Shown piece after piece: positions 21,749 through 30,689 of a DNA stretch of 33,560 nucleotides (positions are counted from its first letter, which is position 1; every line of letters begins with the position of its first letter). Origin of the DNA: a virus; the IMG/VR virus record IMGVR_UViG_3300028025_003290, positions 1-33,560 of that record, one strand, 5' to 3'. A model generated the notes under the pieces. It saw only the letters and a program-made list of their open reading frames with translations, was not told the origin of the DNA and searched no databases. Made by a program: the position numbers and the translations under genes.

Positions 21749-22656
21749 TACATCCTCGCTATTAGTTCAGGTACTTTGTGATATTCGTCAGGTCGTAAGC
21801 AGACAACGGAGTCATACCATCGGGCATTCTTCCACCGCCAGCATACAAAAGACTCTTGGGGTAGCAAAACAATGGTTTTAACGCCTAAAGCACCAGCTAG
21901 ATGGGCAGTTCCAGTGTCTACAGTAACCACGCCTTTCATAGCTTTCATGTGTTTAGCGGTAATTGACCAGTCTTTTTTCCACCCATCGTTTGGTAAGGGG
22001 TAGAAATTGGCATCTGTTTCAGGGTTTAACGAATAAACATCATCACCCACCAAGGTTTCCATGTGTTCGGCAGAAATAGACTTAATCCAATGCAAAGTTC
22101 CCTTACTTGCAGACCAATTAACGCCTACTTTCTTAGGAATATTGCTTGGTTCGGCTTCAAAATAGCCTTCTGAGCCAACAACTTTCTTATTACTTACAGG
22201 AAATAGTGATTTAGCATAAGGCATGGCGCAGTCAATGTAATACGGTAATGACATTGAGCCAATCCATAGGTCACATTCGTGGGCTGGGCCTTCTTCTGTA
22301 AGGTTAGTTATTTGGTCTATGCACTCCATCTGACCAAGTAATTGCATAAGTGGTGGAACGCACAAAACAACCACTTTTTTTGCACCCAAAACTTTAAGGG
22401 CTGGCAAGAATCTAGCATATTGGAATATATCGCCAAAGCCTTGCTCCATCTGAACCACAATGGATTTGCCAATAAGTGACTCACCGTGCCATGTTTTAGG
22501 TGCAACAGGCAATCTTGCGTAGGGAATGGTTTGATTGGCTAAGATGTCTTTATGCCAACGGTACTCAAAAAGCCTGAAGCCAGCAGAATACCTACCAGCA
22601 TGTAGGTTATCGTAGGCTTTCTTATACTCTGCGTGGGGATTTAAATTAGTAGTAAT
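21748..22656 (-). CDS. glycosyltransferase family 9-like protein, probable AUU start
   Basis: Likely modifies a virion or host surface glycan. GT9-like motifs are QMEQGFGDIFQYARFLPALK and VVTVDTGTAHLAGALGVKTI near the C-terminus. The coding frame clearly continues upstream of the first usual start (TTG at 22512). It reads NPHAEYKKAYDNLHAGRYSA then GFRLFEYRWHKDI, a TPR-like module that precedes GT9 domains in phage proteins. Between the in-frame stop TGA (22668-22666) and that TTG there is no ATG, GTG, TTG or CTG. The best start is one of two ATT codons (22659-22657 or 22656-22654) behind GAGGA; the second has about 6 nt spacing. It would overlap the preceding gene. Product about 302 aa. A frameshift from the gene upstream is the alternative. 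Confidence 0.75.
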   Translation of the reverse strand: MTTNLNPHAEYKKAYDNLHAGRYSAGFRLFEYRWHKDILANQTIPYARLPVAPKTWHGESLIGKSIVVQMEQGFGDIFQYARFLPALKVLGAKKVVVLCVPPLMQLLGQMECIDQITNLTEEGPAHECDLWIGSMSLPYYIDCAMPYAKSLFPVSNKKVVGSEGYFEAEPSNIPKKVGVNWSASKGTLHWIKSISAEHMETLVGDDVYSLNPETDANFYPLPNDGWKKDWSITAKHMKAMKGVVTVDTGTAHLAGALGVKTIVLLPQESFVCWRWKNARWYDSVVCLRPDEYHKVPELIARM

Positions 22657-23168
22657 AATGCTTCCTCATCATCTCGTTCAGCAGCCATTTGAGCTTCGTG
22701 AATCGCTAACAAAGCCTGAGCTTGTGCTATTTGATTCCGTAACTCAACCGTTTTCAGCAGTTGTTCTTGCTGGCGTTGAAGATTGATAATGGTCGCATTG
22801 AGTTTCTTTGTGTCAATTGACGGTTTATCAATCTTAACTTCTGAAACGGATTCTACTTTAGTTTGTTTAACTTGTGAAGGTTTAGGGTCTACTAAGTCCC
22901 TGATTTGTTGCTTGCGTAGGAATTGCTTATCTAGCCTAACTTGAATCTTTGCAGCTTCAGCTTGGGCTAATTTCTTTTGAAGCTTTTTAAAGCGTTTAAC
23001 TTCTTCTTTGGTGAAGCCGTCATGTGTATCAACTTCAACATTACCGCCTGTAACAGTGCCAACTATGTTACAAGTATCGTCTTGGTCTACTGCGTAAATA
23101 ACACCTGTTACTGGGTCTACCTGAAACCCTGAGTTTTGAAACGCATTTGACTGAAACGCAGTAGTCAT
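22641..23168 (-). CDS. virion-associated coiled-coil protein, 175 aa
   Basis: The N-terminus MTTAFQSNAFQNSGFQVDPV carries the AFQxxAFQxxGFQ motif typical of phage tail or fibre-associated proteins. A segment VIYAVDQDDTCNIVGTVTGG follows, then a long charged coiled coil to the end (EEVKRFKKLQKKLAQAEAAK ... LLAIHEAQMAAERDDEEALL). The ATG at 23168 overlaps the stop of the fibre gene (TAATG) and is preferred over the upstream TTG. Probably a minor tail component or fibre linker. Confidence 0.75.
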   Translation of the reverse strand: MTTAFQSNAFQNSGFQVDPVTGVIYAVDQDDTCNIVGTVTGGNVEVDTHDGFTKEEVKRFKKLQKKLAQAEAAKIQVRLDKQFLRKQQIRDLVDPKPSQVKQTKVESVSEVKIDKPSIDTKKLNATIINLQRQQEQLLKTVELRNQIAQAQALLAIHEAQMAAERDDEEALLLLI

Positions 23169-24802
23169 TACGCTCCCCAAATAGCCACTGTAGTAATGGT
23201 CAGAGTATCTGTTGAAGCATCAGTTGTTAGGGTTACGCCAGCACCAGCAGCCACGGTCAAAGTATCGTTATTGCTATCAGCAACAATTGTAGATTGCCCA
23301 GCAACAGCCACATTCTTAAATATGTTTTGAGCACTGCCTGTGTCTGTATTGTTTACAGTAATACTGCCACTAGTTGTAATTGGGCCACCAGATACAGATA
23401 TACCTGTGCCAGCAGTCAAATCTACGCTTGTGACCGTGCCATCAAATTGGTCATCGCTTGTAATGGTGAAATTAGGGTAAGTTCCGCTAATTGATGTCGT
23501 ACCAGCACCAGTTAAGCTAACCACTTGGTCAGGGGCTGTATTTGTAATTGTAATTGAACCAGCACCTTCTGTTACGCTGATTCCTGTACCATCACTAAGG
23601 TTTGCATTTTTCCAAACTCCTGCAACGGCATCATAAATTAAAGTATTACCGCTAGTTGGACTTGTAATTAAAACATTGTGTAGTTCATCTAACTCATAGC
23701 CATTGTCTACTTTTACATAAATTGAACCTACTGTGGAGCTAACTCGTTCAACATATCCAAGTGTTACAGTATGTTGCGGTGCAGTAGGCTTTGTTGTTGT
23801 GTATGCACCAGCAGTTGTTGGTGACAAGTAAATGATTGCACCTTGAGTTAAACCTGAAGTATTTAGCTTGTTGACTGTGCCCATGACGGTAATAAAACCT
23901 TCAGCACCGATAGCAATTGGTTCTGTAACCATGCCAAGCGTACCAGCAGATGTGCCATCAGTAGTTGCTAAAGCTAGTTTTACTGCAACACGATTGCCTT
24001 GAGCACCTGAAATGTAAACAATTTGACCATCAGTTAAAGCAACGCCTGAATCGTTATAGCACATAGCAACGAGTTCTTGGCCAACCTGTAAATTAACATT
24101 GCCACCCTTTAAGCCAAGCTGTAATGTGCCATTGCCATCATCCCATTGGAGTTTAGCTACGGCTTCTACTGGGCTTACTGTGGTGTCAAACTGCACAAAA
24201 TCAGGGCTAGATATTCCACCAGTAACACCAGTCATGCTTGTGATGTTAGTGTTTGTAGGGGCGTTAGCAGTTCCTGAAATATCCGTTTGCGTTAAAACAA
24301 CTGTACCTGTATAACCGTTTACAGATGTCACTGCATCGGTATTGTCTACCTTTTGCCATACAGAGCCGTTAAATATCGCCCAATCGCCAATCTGCCAATC
24401 TGTAATGCCATTAAGGTTGGTTGTTCCAGCCACATCAACGACATAGTAATATCCCTTAGTGCCTGTTGAGCTAGTTAAAGTTGGTGTATTGGTGCTTGCG
24501 TTCCATGTCCCTTGATAGTTAAGGTCACCTTGCAATGGAATCTGACTTGTTGGTACTTTACCGCCAGCATCAAGCGTAGCAACACCTAAAGGTTGCGCTT
24601 TCTCGCTTGTAGGAATGTAACCACTTACCGTTGTGCCACTAATTGAACCGCCTGTGATACTCACATTGTTTGCGTTTTGCTCGGCCATTGAGCCTAAGCC
24701 TGTAAGCGTGTGGTCAGCGTTCCAATCTGATGGGCGTACTAGGTCGGTATCTGTGGTATCAGGTACGGTGCTAACTTTGGTATGTTTGACGGTAATAGCC
24801 AT
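23168..24802 (-). CDS. tail fibre / receptor-binding-type protein, 544 aa
   Basis: Beta-rich, Thr/Gly/Ser-dominated protein. The opening MAITVKHTKVSTVPDTTDTD and the following LVRPSDWNADHTLTGL occur in many phage fibre proteins. Later parts read VNGYTGTVVLTQTDISGTAN, and the end repeats SVDLTAGTGISVSGGPITTS-type elements, fitting a long trimeric fibre. It lacks the S74 domain of the other fibre gene. Adjacent to the 133-aa structural protein and the portal gene. Confidence 0.8.
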   Translation of the reverse strand: MAITVKHTKVSTVPDTTDTDLVRPSDWNADHTLTGLGSMAEQNANNVSITGGSISGTTVSGYIPTSEKAQPLGVATLDAGGKVPTSQIPLQGDLNYQGTWNASTNTPTLTSSTGTKGYYYVVDVAGTTNLNGITDWQIGDWAIFNGSVWQKVDNTDAVTSVNGYTGTVVLTQTDISGTANAPTNTNITSMTGVTGGISSPDFVQFDTTVSPVEAVAKLQWDDGNGTLQLGLKGGNVNLQVGQELVAMCYNDSGVALTDGQIVYISGAQGNRVAVKLALATTDGTSAGTLGMVTEPIAIGAEGFITVMGTVNKLNTSGLTQGAIIYLSPTTAGAYTTTKPTAPQHTVTLGYVERVSSTVGSIYVKVDNGYELDELHNVLITSPTSGNTLIYDAVAGVWKNANLSDGTGISVTEGAGSITITNTAPDQVVSLTGAGTTSISGTYPNFTITSDDQFDGTVTSVDLTAGTGISVSGGPITTSGSITVNNTDTGSAQNIFKNVAVAGQSTIVADSNNDTLTVAAGAGVTLTTDASTDTLTITTVAIWGA

Positions 24803-25203
24803 TATTGATTATTCCTAATGATAGTGCCACCTGAAATATTGACGGTTTGCGTGATGTTGATGTTGGTAGTGTCAAGGTTTAAATCTGCGCCTGTTACGCC
24901 TACTGAACCATCCATCACTACGGTTGTGCCGTCAGCCTTGAATATACGGAAAAAACTAGCTGTTCCACTAGTTACCGCAACTCCATTATTGACTGTGCCA
25001 AGCGTTAAAGTTCCATTGGTATCCGTGCCAAATGCACCAGCCAATACACAAGTAACCAATAAGGTCTGTGTTGTTATGCCAGTATTAGCATTAGCTGGGG
25101 CAGTGCCTTGGTAAATGTTAATAATTGCACCACTACCAGCGTAAGCAATCAAGCCCTCGTTTTGGGCGTGACGAGTACCGTTGGAATACTTTAATGCGCT
25201 CAT
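24802..25203 (-). CDS. small beta-rich virion protein, 133 aa
   Basis: Begins MSALKYSNGTRHAQNEGLIA and contains AIINIYQGTAPANANTGITT, then a Thr/Gly/Val-rich beta stretch with FFRIFKADGTTVVMDGSVGV. The R-x-A-x-N-x-G segment followed by I-x-I-Y-x-G-x-x-P is recognisable from small tail proteins found near the fibre of podovirus-like phages. Shares bases with the genes on both sides. Structural role inferred. Confidence 0.75.
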   Translation of the reverse strand: MSALKYSNGTRHAQNEGLIAYAGSGAIINIYQGTAPANANTGITTQTLLVTCVLAGAFGTDTNGTLTLGTVNNGVAVTSGTASFFRIFKADGTTVVMDGSVGVTGADLNLDTTNINITQTVNISGGTIIRNNQ

Positions 25204-27467
25204 TGAACACCTATAATCTTACCGTCTGCTCCACGAATGACTTGTTTAGGTCTGTTGCTATTTTGGTTAATGTTTTCAGCTAACTGTGCAATCATGTTGG
25301 CAGTCTGTTGATTACCCTGTTGAATAGCAGAAGCAATAGGCGCAAGCGGATGTTCCATAGCTTTAGCCATATCTTCATCTAAATCATAGGCTTGTGGCAA
25401 TCCTTCACCACCGTTCACGCCAGCAGAGATTTGAGCCACTTCAACCTTAGCACCGTTGTTCACATAAGCCAACAACAACTGGGTATTACGCTCAGTCATC
25501 ATCTTCATCTGTGCCATCTTCATTTCCATCTCTCGTTCAGCAGCATCTCTTTGCATTTCCATCTGCATGCGAACTTGAGTTTCTTGAGATTGGTACTCTT
25601 GTTTAGCTCTTTCCATCTCAATTTGTGATTGCATCTTCTGCTGTTCCAACTGCATCTGAGCTTGCATCTTCTGTTGCTCAAGCTGGGCTTGCATCTGCAT
25701 CTTCTGAACTTCAGGTGTTGGCGGTTTAGGCTGACCTTCTTGTTCTTTAGCTTTTTCACGGAATTTATCGGCAGTTTCGTCAATAATTCCTTCAAGTTGC
25801 TTACCAGCTTTAAACGCAGTCACGGCAAACTTAAGCATTTCCATCAACATTGGTGTTGTTTCAGGTATTGCTGTGGCCATTGGCACTGCTTGTTGGAAGA
25901 AAGCACCCATCGCTTGCAAGAAAGCCATACGGTCAGCTTTTTCTTGTTGCTCATCCTGATAAATCATTGAATCGCTAGTAACTTCAATGCGGAAGTTCTT
26001 AGCTGATTCTGACTTTAATAGCTGTAGAGCTTGCGGTACAAGCATCTTATCGTTGTCAGATAGCTGGTCAGCACCTGAAATCTTAATAATCGTATCTTCA
26101 GAGAAGTGATTACAGATAATCTGTGCCTTGATGTTCAACAACATAGTGGCAAACTGCACCACATGGTTTTGCATAGTCTTTAAACGACCAGCAGCATTGT
26201 TTGACTTGATAATCTGTGCGCCAAGCGTTTCATTAGGGTCTGTTTGACCACGCTGAATGTCGGCAATACCCATCAACTCATAGATTTGACCCTTAACTTG
26301 CTCCATAGCTTGGTAGCACTGAGCTAAAGCTTGGGCAAATGGGGTGATGTCTACAAGGTCAATCGCACCTTTCATGCCTTGCTTTTCAGCAAATGCCATC
26401 CAATTGTGGACTGGAATCAAGGTGTTGTTCTCGCCTTCAGAGAATAAACGCTGCAATTCGCTTGAAGAAGCATCGTAAACACCGCGAACCTTCAATGCGT
26501 TAATCAAACCATCAATACGGTCTGACAATGTGTCCAATTCCCTTGCTTGGTCTTGGTACATTACAAAGTCAGGGATTGGTTCTAGGTTTTCAGTCGTTAA
26601 GTTAGCAAACAATGGCTTCGGACATGGCCAAAAGTTCTCCAACTGCAATGGGTCATCACGCTCATCAAGAATCTTACCTAATGATTTACTAATCCATAGT
26701 GCTTTGCCTGATTCTTTGTCCCAAATCTCATAGATGGTGGCTTGCATGGCCATATCTTGTTGTTGGGCATAAGTCTTTGAGTCATGCGGTGTTGAATCTA
26801 ATGGGATTTGATAGCCAAGTTCTTCGCCAAAACGATTAACCAAGGCATCACGGTTCATATATACTTTACGCCATACCGCAGTTACTTCTTCCCATGTTCT
26901 AGCTACTGAATGGCCAAAGTCACGCCAGTGAACATAATCAATAGGTGCGCACTCGTACTCAATACGCTCAGGGCTTTCGTTTTCTAAACCTTCTTGTGAT
27001 TCGTCAGCTTCGTCAATATCTTCGGTAATCTGTACGCCATCTTCAGGAAAACCTTTTTCACCAGCAACAATGTGCGGTTCATAACGAACCCAAGCTGTAC
27101 CACGGCCACCAATCATGCGGTCAAATACCACAGAGTCCATAGCGGACTTGTAATCAGTGTAATGCTCTAGCTCATACTCTAATGCTCGCTCAAGCATCAT
27201 AGAAGCAACACGACCAATTGGGTCGTTGTCACGGAATCTACGACTTACATCAGGCCTTGGCAGTCGTGCAAAGATGGCTGGAATAACCGTCTGCACATTG
27301 GAATATAGGATATTGAATCTAGCGTTAGGATTGTTCTGAGTCCTAGAATCGTCACGGTAGCGTTTGAGGATTTTATCTGCTCGCCCTTCCCATTTCTTAA
27401 AGGTGCGCTCATAACTGGCAATCTCGTTGTACCAGTTCTCATAGGTGTGCTTTGACGAATTTTCCAT
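25200..27467 (-). CDS. portal protein, P22-like
   Basis: A 755-aa dodecameric portal through which DNA is packaged and ejected. The N-terminal part (ENWYNEIASYERTFKKWEGR, then ILYSNVQTVIPAIFARLPRP) and DRMIGGRGTAWVRYEP are typical of P22-type portals. ELMGIADIQRGQTDPNETLG lies in the centre of the clip/wing region. Residues about 590-680 form an extremely Gln/Met-rich helix (QKMQMQAQLEQQKMQAQMQL), expected for the long barrel of P22-type portals. It follows terminase directly (27470), the canonical order. Confidence 0.92.
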   Translation of the reverse strand: MENSSKHTYENWYNEIASYERTFKKWEGRADKILKRYRDDSRTQNNPNARFNILYSNVQTVIPAIFARLPRPDVSRRFRDNDPIGRVASMMLERALEYELEHYTDYKSAMDSVVFDRMIGGRGTAWVRYEPHIVAGEKGFPEDGVQITEDIDEADESQEGLENESPERIEYECAPIDYVHWRDFGHSVARTWEEVTAVWRKVYMNRDALVNRFGEELGYQIPLDSTPHDSKTYAQQQDMAMQATIYEIWDKESGKALWISKSLGKILDERDDPLQLENFWPCPKPLFANLTTENLEPIPDFVMYQDQARELDTLSDRIDGLINALKVRGVYDASSSELQRLFSEGENNTLIPVHNWMAFAEKQGMKGAIDLVDITPFAQALAQCYQAMEQVKGQIYELMGIADIQRGQTDPNETLGAQIIKSNNAAGRLKTMQNHVVQFATMLLNIKAQIICNHFSEDTIIKISGADQLSDNDKMLVPQALQLLKSESAKNFRIEVTSDSMIYQDEQQEKADRMAFLQAMGAFFQQAVPMATAIPETTPMLMEMLKFAVTAFKAGKQLEGIIDETADKFREKAKEQEGQPKPPTPEVQKMQMQAQLEQQKMQAQMQLEQQKMQSQIEMERAKQEYQSQETQVRMQMEMQRDAAEREMEMKMAQMKMMTERNTQLLLAYVNNGAKVEVAQISAGVNGGEGLPQAYDLDEDMAKAMEHPLAPIASAIQQGNQQTANMIAQLAENINQNSNRPKQVIRGADGKIIGVQ

Positions 27468-27469
27468 GC

Positions 27470-28810
27470 TTATATTCTTCCGCTAGGTTTTGTGGTTTGA
27501 GTTCGCCACATATCATTCAATGTGGTTTTGTTCTCACCTACTACAATACCCCGTACAAAGTGGTCTTTCGGAGTGGTTTTATCTTCTTCTTTCCATGCTA
27601 TTGCAAGCATACGAAAAGCATCTGCACCGTGAGAAGTCCAATCGTGTTTGGGTTTATCCCTAAAAACCTTCTTGTCCTCATCGTATTCACGCTGATACTG
27701 CCGTAAGCACTCTATACCGTCATGACATCTATCTGCATCAAACCAGCTTCGCATTAATGCAAGTCTAGTGGCTTGAATACCGTCTTGAAGCGATAAGCTT
27801 GGTACTATTTTAAGCGAAGTCAATGGAATTTTGCTAGATATTTGTTCAATAATTGATTTTCCACCACTTGCTAATGTTTTAGCCCTTGCATCATGGGGTA
27901 AATAATGTGTGCCGTATTTATACCCAAACTCTCGTTCTTTGGCAGCCAATAGGTCTGTGTAATAACTGACTTGATGGCCGTTGCTTGAATGGTAGTCCAG
28001 TATCCGTAGCTCGCCAAACACGACCTGATACCACCAAATAGCTGTATCGTCTGAATAACCCAAGTCCCAAGCTGTATGGCAAGGGAACATCTTGTCATAT
28101 TCCACAGTTGTAATACGCTTGGCATCGGTAAGAACTCGCATTTCTTTACCGTAAAAAGCACCCATAATGGCAGCTTCAAAGCTACATTCAAATTCTTGCT
28201 CGTATTGGTCAGGTGACATTGATGCCTGAGCATCTTCCAATTCAGGCTGTGGCAATAGGTTTGTTTGGCTTGCTCTTAGCGTTCTTACAAACCAGTTGTT
28301 TTGCTTGGTGGCCGTGTTGTATATATCGTAAAAAGCGTTATGACCTTTAGGTGTGCCAATAAATACCGCCCAACCGCTACGGTCTGATAATAAGGGTCTT
28401 AGTACAGCACCCCAAACGCTAGGCTTCATGTCGGCATATTCATCAAGAACCACGCCATCTAAATACAAACCACGCAAAGAGTCAGGGTTATCAGCACCAA
28501 ATAGCCTTATTTTTGCACCATTAAATAGCTCCACCCATAGTTCTGATTGGTTGGCAGATACTCTAAAAGGTTCTGAATACCGCATAAGATAATCCCAAGC
28601 AATAGTCTTACTTTGAGAATAATAGGGTGCAAGATAACCATATCGTGCATCTTTTTTGTTTTCAAGTAAAGCCCTACGGATTAGGTCATTAATGCAAGCA
28701 ACGGTCTTACCAGCCCTTCGGTGGGCTACCAATACAGCCCAACGCTGGGTTCTTTCGTGAAAGTCTGCAAATACCGTTCTAGGGCGATATTTAAGCTTTA
28801 TCGTCTTCAT
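27470..28810 (-). CDS. terL: terminase large subunit
   Basis: A 446-aa packaging motor and headful or cos nuclease. The ATPase domain carries Walker A AHRRAGKT (residues 29-36) and Walker B VVLDEYAD (120-127), followed by FIGTPKGHNAF as coupling motif. The nuclease domain contains AWDLGYSDD with Asp249, LPHDARAKTLASGGKS and the C-terminal DWTSHGADAFRM. All catalytic elements are present and the length is normal for short TerL proteins. It overlaps the small subunit gene by 20 nt. Confidence 0.95.
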   Translation of the reverse strand: MKTIKLKYRPRTVFADFHERTQRWAVLVAHRRAGKTVACINDLIRRALLENKKDARYGYLAPYYSQSKTIAWDYLMRYSEPFRVSANQSELWVELFNGAKIRLFGADNPDSLRGLYLDGVVLDEYADMKPSVWGAVLRPLLSDRSGWAVFIGTPKGHNAFYDIYNTATKQNNWFVRTLRASQTNLLPQPELEDAQASMSPDQYEQEFECSFEAAIMGAFYGKEMRVLTDAKRITTVEYDKMFPCHTAWDLGYSDDTAIWWYQVVFGELRILDYHSSNGHQVSYYTDLLAAKEREFGYKYGTHYLPHDARAKTLASGGKSIIEQISSKIPLTSLKIVPSLSLQDGIQATRLALMRSWFDADRCHDGIECLRQYQREYDEDKKVFRDKPKHDWTSHGADAFRMLAIAWKEEDKTTPKDHFVRGIVVGENKTTLNDMWRTQTTKPSGRI

Positions 28811-29138
28811 CAGCCCATGCTATCTGTATTGAGCCACCGTTATTGCCACTAATTTCATGAGCACTAGTTTCTTTCCATCTAGCCCTAGTCTTTAGCCAAA
28901 AGATAGCAGCAGCCGTATTACCCTTCTTAGCTTGAGCAAACAAAGTGCCAGCAATAGCTGAATTGGCATCAATACGCCCTTCATCTAGCTCATCTTGGTA
29001 ATACTTGGTTAGCGTATCCGCACTAATTTTTAGGCGTTTAGCTATATCTTCGTGTGGACAGCCCAAAGCAGACAGGCGTTTAGCCGTATCTCTATCAGCC
29101 TGAGTGGGCGTATGAGCTGGTCTTCCCATTTTTGCCAT
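28791..29138 (-). CDS. terS: terminase small subunit
   Basis: A 115-aa DNA-recognition subunit. It starts MAKMGRPAHTPTQADRDTAK and has a helix-turn-helix (LGCPHEDIAKRLKISADTLT) followed by YYQDELDEGRIDANSAIAGT and LFAQAKKGNTAAAIFWLKTR. The tail is acidic (AWADEDDKA). The A-x-x-G-N-x-x-A-x-I-F-W-L-K-x-R signature is characteristic. The ATG lies 1-2 nt from the stop of the methyltransferase and overlaps terL. Confidence 0.92.
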   Translation of the reverse strand: MAKMGRPAHTPTQADRDTAKRLSALGCPHEDIAKRLKISADTLTKYYQDELDEGRIDANSAIAGTLFAQAKKGNTAAAIFWLKTRARWKETSAHEISGNNGGSIQIAWADEDDKA

Positions 29139-29139
29139 T

Positions 29140-30324
29140 TTATAACTCCGCTAAAGTTGCTTTTTTACCAGTGAACTCTTCCCAACGCTTAACGATTACA
29201 TCGCAGTATTTAGGGTCTAATTCCATTAATCTAGCCCTTCTGCCTGTTTTTTCAGCAGCAATCATAGTTGAGCCTGAACCACCAAATAGGTCTAAAACTA
29301 TATCTTGTCCTTTGGTATTGTTAAGAATCTGATATTCCATGAGTTCTACAGGCTTCATAGTAGGGTGTATATCGTTGCGTTTAGGGCGTTTACACTCTAT
29401 AAGGGTAGTCTGCTTACGGTCACTAGCCCAAAGATGCCCAGCGCCCTCTTTCCAGCCGTATAAACAGGGTTCATGCTTCCAATGGTAGTCCTGTCTGCCC
29501 ATAACCATGCTGTCTTTTTGCCAAATTAGGCATTGGCGTACTTTCCAGCCAGCATCTTTACAAGCACCCCTGAAGTTGTAGCCCTCAGAATCTGCATGCC
29601 AAATGTAGAAAACAGCACCTTGTTTCATTACGGCATCGGCAGCAACAAAAGCATCTCGTAAGAACTGTCTAAACTGTTCATCGCCCATTGAGTCGTTTTG
29701 AATAGTTAAAGCATCCTTAGTTTTGCCTTCATAAGCCACATTGTAGGGTGGGTCTGTAACCAGTATATCTACCAAGCCATCGGTTAGCTTTTCCACAGAT
29801 TCTATGTTACAGCTATCACCGCACATAAGTCTATGATTTCCAAGGATATATATATCCCCAAGCTTTGTTTTTGGTTCGTCAGGGACTTGAGGCACAGCGT
29901 CTTCGTCTGTAAGCCCTTCTTCTATTGGTGGTGCTAATAAAGCATCTAGCTCTTTATCGTCAAAACCTGTGAGTGAGAGGTCAAAGTCTGCATCTTCTAG
30001 GTCTTGTAGCTCTAGCTTTAAAAAGTCCATATCCCAGCCAGCGTTCATAGCCAACTTATTGTCGGCAATTACATAAGCTTTCTTTTGGGCTTCGGTCATA
30101 TCTTTAAGCTCAATTACAGGGACTTTTGTTAGTCCTAGCTTGCGAGCAGCCATTAGACGGCCATGACCAGCAATAATGCCTTTATCTCCATCAACAAGAA
30201 TAGGGTTTGTCCACCCAAATTCTTTAATGCTGGCGGCAATCTGTGCCACCTGTGCATCATCGTGAGTTCGTGAGTTCTTAGCGTAAGGGATTAACGCTTC
30301 AACTGCAACTTCTGTGATTTGCAT
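29140..30324 (-). CDS. ParB-like domain fused to N4/N6 DNA methyltransferase
   Basis: A 394-aa two-domain protein. Residues 1-95 are a ParB/Srx-type domain (NSRTHDDAQVAQIAASIKEF, GHGRLMAARKLGL, VIADNKLAMNAGW). The methyltransferase carries catalytic DPPY (191-194) first and then the SAM motif LFGGSGST (346-353), the order of class beta amino-methyltransferases. PTMKPVELMEYQILN is also typical. It probably methylates adenine or N4-cytosine in phage DNA against restriction. Encoded directly before terminase, as is common in prophage and phage genomes. Confidence 0.92.
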   Translation of the reverse strand: MQITEVAVEALIPYAKNSRTHDDAQVAQIAASIKEFGWTNPILVDGDKGIIAGHGRLMAARKLGLTKVPVIELKDMTEAQKKAYVIADNKLAMNAGWDMDFLKLELQDLEDADFDLSLTGFDDKELDALLAPPIEEGLTDEDAVPQVPDEPKTKLGDIYILGNHRLMCGDSCNIESVEKLTDGLVDILVTDPPYNVAYEGKTKDALTIQNDSMGDEQFRQFLRDAFVAADAVMKQGAVFYIWHADSEGYNFRGACKDAGWKVRQCLIWQKDSMVMGRQDYHWKHEPCLYGWKEGAGHLWASDRKQTTLIECKRPKRNDIHPTMKPVELMEYQILNNTKGQDIVLDLFGGSGSTMIAAEKTGRRARLMELDPKYCDVIVKRWEEFTGKKATLAEL

Positions 30325-30351
30325 AAGTCATCCAAGTAGTTAGATAACTTA

Positions 30352-30380
30352 ATTGTATCGTTAAAACTTATCTTTAACAA
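30352..30380 (-). promoter_or_regulatory. leftward promoter before methyltransferase-terminase
   Basis: TTGTTA (30380-30375), 17-bp spacer, TACAAT (30357-30352) on the minus strand. It overlaps the last codons of the 48-aa gene and fires toward the ParB-methyltransferase, terminase and portal genes. Confidence 0.55.
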
Positions 30381-30507
30381 CCTTATTGAATTGCTTATTT
30401 AGCATTTCTCTGCGAGCCACTCGTTTGGCTTCGTTCTTTTCAAGGGTTGATTCTTTGTGCGGTTGCAACAAAGAGTTTTCAGGTTTAATCTTTTCTTTGG
30501 GAAACAT
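30361..30507 (-). CDS. small basic protein, 48 aa
   Basis: Encodes MFPKEKIKPENSLLQPHKES, then TLEKNEAKRVARREMLNKQF and a Lys-rich end. It is highly charged and helical. Its ATG overlaps the stop of the previous gene (TAATG). A predicted promoter lies across its 3' end. No family recognised. Confidence 0.65.
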   Translation of the reverse strand: MFPKEKIKPENSLLQPHKESTLEKNEAKRVARREMLNKQFNKVVKDKF

Positions 30508-30689
30508 TACATATCCTTCATTTTAGATTCAATCGTTTCTCTGCGTGTAGGCTTTGCAGTCTTAGCAGATTCTTTAAAGTCTTTAGCTGATGGTCTGCCT
30601 TCTTCGCCAGCTTTCTTCATACGCTCACCTGAACCAGCCTTAATCCTAGCTCTTTTAGCGTGAATGTTGGCGTACAAGCCGTCACTCAT
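30507..30689 (-). CDS. small basic conserved phage protein, 60 aa
   Basis: Starts MSDGLYANIHAKRARIKAGS and continues GERMKKAGEEGRPSAKDFKE with a basic end. The opening S-D-G-L-Y-x-N-I-H-A-K-R is widespread in short proteins near terminase in phages, still unassigned. The ATG at 30689 is chosen because GGAG lies 6 nt upstream; the frame also has a GTG at 30692. It overlaps the preceding gene. Confidence 0.75.
   Translation of the reverse strand: MSDGLYANIHAKRARIKAGSGERMKKAGEEGRPSAKDFKESAKTAKPTRRETIESKMKDM

Noticed and set aside
21748-22512. Glycosyltransferase starting at the TTG at 22512
   Set aside because: Upstream frame is open and clearly protein-like for about 50 codons, with residues that fit the N-terminal module of the family; the TTG also lacks a ribosome site.
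22641-22670. Programmed -1 frameshift joining the coiled-coil gene to the glycosyltransferase
   Set aside because: The frames are related by -1, but no X-XXY-YYZ slippery heptamer is present before the stop; an AUU start behind GAGGA is simpler.
25520-25795. Minus-strand 91-codon Lys/Arg/Cys-rich frame inside the portal gene
   Set aside because: It is the shifted frame of the Gln/Met-rich portal tail; composition is an artefact of the CAG/ATG-rich codons.
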